64,000 nucleotides of DNA, taken from NCBI GenBank assembly GCA_017620395.1, contig JAFZQJ010000015.1, forward strand, positions 1 to 64,000. The letters run 5' to 3'. The notes below the pieces were generated by a model. The model ran no database searches. It saw only the letters and a program-made list of their open reading frames with translations, and had not been told where the DNA came from. The position numbers were made by a program, and so were the translations under genes. Position 1 is the stretch's first letter. Each line of letters begins with the position of its first letter. Of the stretch, positions 60,701-64,000 are shown in pieces. Source of the DNA: Clostridia bacterium. GTDB lineage: Bacteria > Bacillota > Clostridia > Oscillospirales > RGIG8002.

Positions 60701-63700
60701 CGGCAGATACGCCGCAGCGATCTCTGAGGCGAATATGGTCCTTCTCGACCCGGCCGCCGACGATGCGCAGATCGAGACAGAGGAAGACCTGCTTCTCGAC
60801 GTTATCGCTTCCGCCTCCTACGAAGGCGAGGACGGCTACTACTATGACGCGGTCGCTCTCCCCTTCTTCCAGGAGTGGACGGACGCGGACTGCGAGGCTC
60901 ACAACGAATGCGTCAACCAGAGCGAAGTCGCGATTTCCGACAAGTGCCTCATCGGCGACGCGTTCCAGTCCGTCGTTGCTCAGGGCTTCGGCGGCAACAC
61001 CTTCACGGTCTCCAACTGCAACGCCGGCGAGGGCGCGAACTCCGCTCCCGCGATCGGCGACCCCTTTGAAGGCTTCTACACCGATTTCGAGTATTACGAC
61101 GGGATCCGCATCGCGGTCACCAACAAGTACGGCCTCACCCCGGTTCTGCCGGAAAACGCGCACGTTATCTTCACCCTCTACGGCGACGGCACGGTCGCGA
61201 ACGCGCCTTCCTTCACCGCGGATTATGAACTCGCGCTGATAGACCGCGACCCCGATTTCATCTACATCCGCTTCAAGGATATGTACGCCAGCTCCGGTTC
61301 GGTTGCCAGCTTCAGCGAGCTCGACCCCTCCAAGCAGGAGAACTACAGGCTCTTTACGATCAAGCTGACCGGCACTCAGATCGTAAACAAGAACAGCGAG
61401 CTCTACTTCTCCGACGTCCAGTTCTTCAGCAAAAAGCAGATACTCCCGCGTGAAGAGCTCATCCAGCTGATCGAGAACATCAAGAAGCTCGACGTTGACA
61501 ACCTCTTTGAAAACGATATAATCGACGCCGAAAACCTCCGCGACAACATCAGAGCGACGCAGGAAGAGATCGACTCCATGGTCGAGTGGCTCCGCGAGAT
61601 CTACGACGCTCTCGTTGACAACGGCGACTTCGATCCAAGCAACATTACCGCCACCTTCGGCGCGGTCGCGGATCCGGTCGTCAACAGAGGTGAAGGCGCC
61701 ACCAAGCTGCTCATGATAGGCAACAGCTTCTCCTGGAACGCTTATGAGTACATCAACCAGATCGCAGCCTCCGCAGGCGTCAACCTCATCGTCGCGAACC
61801 TGAACTACGGCGGATGCAGCCTCCAGCAGCACGCCGATTTCATGACTAACAACAAGGCCGTTTACGGCTATCAGCGCTCCTGGGGCACCACCCTCAACGA
61901 CTACACCGCAGCGCAGGCGCTCGCCGATCAGGAATGGGATTACATCAGCATCCAGCAGGTCAGCGGCAAGGCCGGCAGACCCGAAACGTATCAGCCTTAT
62001 ATGCACACCGTTATCGAATACATCAAGGCTCGCTGCCCGAACGCCGAGATCATCTGGCATCAGACCTGGGCTTATCAGAAGACCTCCGACCACAGCGACT
62101 TCCCGTATTTCAACAAGGATCAGGATTATATGTGGCAGTGCATCGAGTCCACCTCGAAGCAGATGTGCGCCGAAGAGGGCATCGATTATATCGTCCCGTC
62201 CGGCAAGGCGTTCCAGAACGCCCGCGCCACTTCGATAGGCGATAACCTGAACACCGACGGCTATCACGCGAACGCCATGGGCTGCTTCCTCGCCGGCCAC
62301 TGCTTCTTCACCACCGTGACCGGAAGCATGCCCTCGGCGAACACCTATTGCCCCAGCGGAGTCACCAGCGACCAGCTGAGACTCCTCAAGCGCGCCGTCA
62401 CCGACGCCTGCAACGAGTACGGCTACGTCACCTACCGCAAGGACGGCAAGTACATCCCGGCTCTTGAGAAGCTGACCAGAGCTTCCTCCACCGGTACGAT
62501 CGACGGCATGATGATCGCCGGCAACCTGATATCCGACACCACGGACGATCTCGAATCCTTCAAGGCGATCACGTCTGACTACATCCCGGGCGCGAGCATG
62601 ATGTTCACGCTCTCCGAGCACGACAAGCTCGTCTCCTCCAACGCCGCGATGGTTTACGCCAACATGCTCAGCGAATACTACACGAACGACCTCGAGCCCT
62701 CCACGCAGAAGCGCAGAGGCAACAGACACGTCAACGTTAACGGAGTCGACGTCGTCGGCGTCGCGTACGATAAGCTGACCGACGGCTTTGCCACCTACAC
62801 CGACGCCACGATCGAGTGGCTCGACGCCGAGCTCGGCGCGATCGACAACGGCGATTTGCCCATATTCGTCGTAACGTCCTTCCCCGTCAACCACACGATC
62901 GGAAGCCGCGGCGCAAGCCGTATCTGCGACGTGCTCAAGAAGTACGACAACGTCGTCGTCTTCTCGGGCGGCACGCACGCCGGTATCGAAGACAACCTTA
63001 TCATCCACAGCGAAGACGGCGTCACTTACGTCAACGTCGGTTCGCTCTCCGACGAAACCGCCAACGGCCTGCTCGTTGAGGTCGACGGCGGCGGCAACGT
63101 AAGGATCCGCCGCTACGACTTCATCACCGGCGCCGAGTACACCTGGTTCATCATCAACGCCAGCGGCGAAGGACTTGACGCCTACGCCGACGGCTACTAT
63201 GAAGCGCCCGTCGTCAACGTCGAGAACGGCGCCTCCTTCGACCTCGCCGAGGTCGAAGCTCCTGCCATGACCTGGCTGCAGGACGGCGAGAAAGCCACCC
63301 TTGACGGCGAGCCCTGCGAATACGGCGCGCTCGTAACCGAGGCCGGCGAACACACTCTGACCGTCACCGCGGGCGACAAGGAGACCTCCGTTACCTTCAC
63401 CGTCATCGACAACACGCCCGACATCGTCGTGAGCATCGAGGACGGCGCGGAGTTCGCTATCCCCGGCGAGCCCGCAAGCGTGACCTGGACTCCGGAAGAA
63501 GCTACTGCCACGCTCAACGGCGAGCCCTACACCGCCGGCACCGTGATAGATCAGATCGGCGAGTACACGCTCGTCGTCACCCTCGGCGAAAAGAGCGTTA
63601 CCGTCAATTTCACGATCGTCGACAACTTCATGACGCCCGAAGTCAGCATCGAGGACGGCGCGGAATTCGATCTCTACACCGCCGAGAATCCGATTGCCGC

Positions 63701-64000
63701 CACCTGGACTCCCGAGGAAGCGACCGCTACGCTCAACGGCGCGGAATACGTTGCCGGCACCGAGATCACCGAAGTCGGCGAATACACTCTTATCGTCGTC
63801 AACGGCACGAAGGACGTCACCGTCAACTTCACGGTCATCGATACCAAGCCCGCCGTTAAGAGAGGCGACATGGACGGCGACGGCGAGATTTCCGTCAACG
63901 ACGCGCTGCGCGCTCTGCGTATCGCCGCAAAACTCGCGGAGTCAACTCCCGAAGCGCTTGAGATCGGCGACATCGACGGAGACGGTGAGATTTCCGTCAA
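57729..64000 (+). CDS. Giant secreted SGNH hydrolase/phosphoesterase-like protein with dockerin (3' end outside)
   Basis: An open frame of at least 2,090 codons that has no stop before the window ends. AAGGAGG precedes the ATG; the signal peptide is about 1-27. Several beta-sandwich modules alternate with FIVAR-like helical spacers (for example TQDEVDAQVAILNAAL) up to residue 1310. An SGNH/DUF4886 hydrolase domain follows with nucleophile Ser1333 (MIGNSFS) and Asp1510-Gly-Tyr-His1513. Residues about 1600-1790 resemble a calcineurin-like phosphoesterase (SFPVNH, VVVFSGGTHAG, YVNVGSLSDE), but GGTH (1747-1750) replaces the metal-binding GHTH, so activity is doubtful. Three Ig-like repeats and a dockerin (from 2046; GDMDGDGEISVNDAL) end it. 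Probably some 15-25 residues are missing. Likely a polysaccharide esterase. Confidence 0.88.
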   Translation, partial: MKKLLSTLLAFAMMLAMFSGIVVFNASADTEVEMHIPFINQYTLEQAQQMGTKNTWAGGSSNSSNGSDYVFSKDDQGRTVVTATVAPELSTEWHVSSLYFSTGTNATPYVKNGLIEGIDIFGDAELSNKSKIAFKWGGDDNFTANFSNANLMFGSGTERVVISLQSPTKSNGYYIYDFSKMKLNNYDESGIDTIDKAFDGRVNTLTFAMVFRTPGVRVSFWLEDVYVVGTSDTTVLHQKIRESKEAGVSTTLIANAENVYKNTASTQDEVDAQVAILNAALSVNKAALIELFNEVTELDTAGQYVSELNAARAVINSTEATQDDVDAQVAILTPIYDALVAAIPPFDRGFTYTQLPGFQDWDDNLLALYNEQCELKVNGTTGTHAEFSTEHLRGKATKSLKLVQSSTPTPNAWTVGFSTCGNAEDKQAASQLGDVLGNYDTLKDIFKFDGIRIAVENANGDEPSLNTWDSSSEQKVQLRIVGSGTRSWDNGSLPYVSCTRYYRANDPEIAFNADYYDGYYYFFFKDFVSGWGGNAYEKYRTSNWKYSNLYFHLATGGINAANYNGGAIYISDIQFFNTPPEPTQDNLKELVGRANELDVYGTYYDVISEANLVASNSASTAGQIEPHVYSLLDIITGLEKEEDNARVELDNLITIADNMGMYDSSNPNFNTIVEADQALANYSLTYVDIANYVNVIRSILADEIFGDDLAPLMSDFYNTWRYNCVPSTYADYARAVNDVWSDPENVDEEAAYAAVSAAAAALEKTRVNVSDESWFAGWTTEQVQEVVDLNADKLCDSIGNGLNIEDQWNAGDFSNNTTFTAGDGWFAMTANAAFKNKEMGWKNMDRSGNNPSNMTNAGYPALSFTSIKKYGGIRLKLEVEDGAADRLLIGISNCQTMNKEDYALNIKPEYVDDEGYINIPFTYFQKAWWTGSRFTTEDLDDVIVFIVEAYNVTDGATVKISDVRAYSEVLVDDNKVDLFNLINEAAALDTTGRYAAAISEANMVLLDPAADDAQIETEEDLLLDVIASASYEGEDGYYYDAVALPFFQEWTDADCEAHNECVNQSEVAISDKCLIGDAFQSVVAQGFGGNTFTVSNCNAGEGANSAPAIGDPFEGFYTDFEYYDGIRIAVTNKYGLTPVLPENAHVIFTLYGDGTVANAPSFTADYELALIDRDPDFIYIRFKDMYASSGSVASFSELDPSKQENYRLFTIKLTGTQIVNKNSELYFSDVQFFSKKQILPREELIQLIENIKKLDVDNLFENDIIDAENLRDNIRATQEEIDSMVEWLREIYDALVDNGDFDPSNITATFGAVADPVVNRGEGATKLLMIGNSFSWNAYEYINQIAASAGVNLIVANLNYGGCSLQQHADFMTNNKAVYGYQRSWGTTLNDYTAAQALADQEWDYISIQQVSGKAGRPETYQPYMHTVIEYIKARCPNAEIIWHQTWAYQKTSDHSDFPYFNKDQDYMWQCIESTSKQMCAEEGIDYIVPSGKAFQNARATSIGDNLNTDGYHANAMGCFLAGHCFFTTVTGSMPSANTYCPSGVTSDQLRLLKRAVTDACNEYGYVTYRKDGKYIPALEKLTRASSTGTIDGMMIAGNLISDTTDDLESFKAITSDYIPGASMMFTLSEHDKLVSSNAAMVYANMLSEYYTNDLEPSTQKRRGNRHVNVNGVDVVGVAYDKLTDGFATYTDATIEWLDAELGAIDNGDLPIFVVTSFPVNHTIGSRGASRICDVLKKYDNVVVFSGGTHAGIEDNLIIHSEDGVTYVNVGSLSDETANGLLVEVDGGGNVRIRRYDFITGAEYTWFIINASGEGLDAYADGYYEAPVVNVENGASFDLAEVEAPAMTWLQDGEKATLDGEPCEYGALVTEAGEHTLTVTAGDKETSVTFTVIDNTPDIVVSIEDGAEFAIPGEPASVTWTPEEATATLNGEPYTAGTVIDQIGEYTLVVTLGEKSVTVNFTIVDNFMTPEVSIEDGAEFDLYTAENPIAATWTPEEATATLNGAEYVAGTEITEVGEYTLIVVNGTKDVTVNFTVIDTKPAVKRGDMDGDGEISVNDALRALRIAAKLAESTPEALEIGDIDGDGEISV

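Noticed and set aside
60168-63353. A 1,061-codon open frame on the minus strand opposite the giant SGNH protein
   Set aside because: Same cause: it is an antisense shadow of a long, codon-biased secreted-protein gene, rich in Val, Asp and Glu with no recognisable fold or promoter.

Overview
The window looks like chromosomal DNA of an anaerobic, Gram-positive Clostridia-type bacterium, most like an uncultured gut, rumen or digester Oscillospirales-like lineage. The evidence is a pyruvate:ferredoxin oxidoreductase, an infC-rpmI-rplT cluster with a Firmicutes-style leader, an LCP cell-wall ligase, DUF1540 and YqhQ proteins, dockerin-bearing secreted proteins, purine-rich Shine-Dalgarno sequences and textbook sigma-A promoters. 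Base composition is GC-rich except for an AT-rich island at about 7.6-9.5 kb. I assign no genus. There is no rRNA, CRISPR array, phage or transposase gene.

Layout. 1-465: the first codons of a probable antitoxin-type gene with its promoter and palindrome, then tRNA-Ala(CGC). 0.47-7.4 kb: a MacB/LolD-like ABC exporter, and a ferrous-iron uptake operon (feoA-feoA-feoB plus a Cys-rich FeoB partner) divergent from a DtxR-family regulator. Four copies of a palindrome GTTAGC-N4-GCTAAC lie in the feo control regions, one exactly between -35 and -10. 7.4-9.6 kb: an AT-rich cassette of two XRE regulators bracketed by long imperfect inverted repeats. 9.6-17.6 kb: pseudouridine catabolism (psuG, psuK), a YhcC-like radical SAM protein, radC, an RluA-type pseudouridine synthase, an M24 peptidase, an endonuclease IV-like protein and a YqeG phosphatase.

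17.6-38.2 kb: a nearly gap-free minus-strand run of about 20 kb of housekeeping genes. In transcription order it is infC, rpmI, rplT, an rRNA methyltransferase, dprA, topA, trmFO, plsX, rnc, an Elp3-like radical SAM protein, smc, ftsY, an XTP pyrophosphatase, yhbY, a nadD-yqeK fusion, an LCP protein, rsfS and leuS, followed by rpsU under its own promoter. Several neighbours overlap by 4-14 bases, indicating translational coupling. infC appears to start at ATC behind an attenuator-like leader.

38.2-64 kb: accessory and surface functions mixed with metabolism. There are three exported proteins with dockerin-like calcium-binding repeats (38172-39032, 44967-48281, and 57729 to the window end), a YdjI-like SPFH protein with zinc ribbons, pyruvate:ferredoxin oxidoreductase, galE, an OGG1-type glycosylase, a lipoprotein followed by a two-component system, yqhQ-prmC, a DUF1540 protein and mtnA. 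The last gene runs off the window: it is a protein of more than 2,090 residues with an SGNH-hydrolase domain, a metallophosphoesterase-like domain with a disrupted motif, three Ig-like repeats and a dockerin.

The points most worth following up are the feo operator array, the inverted-repeat cassette, the structured 288-base leader before the 1,104-residue dockerin protein, the giant SGNH/phosphoesterase protein, and the ATC start of infC.
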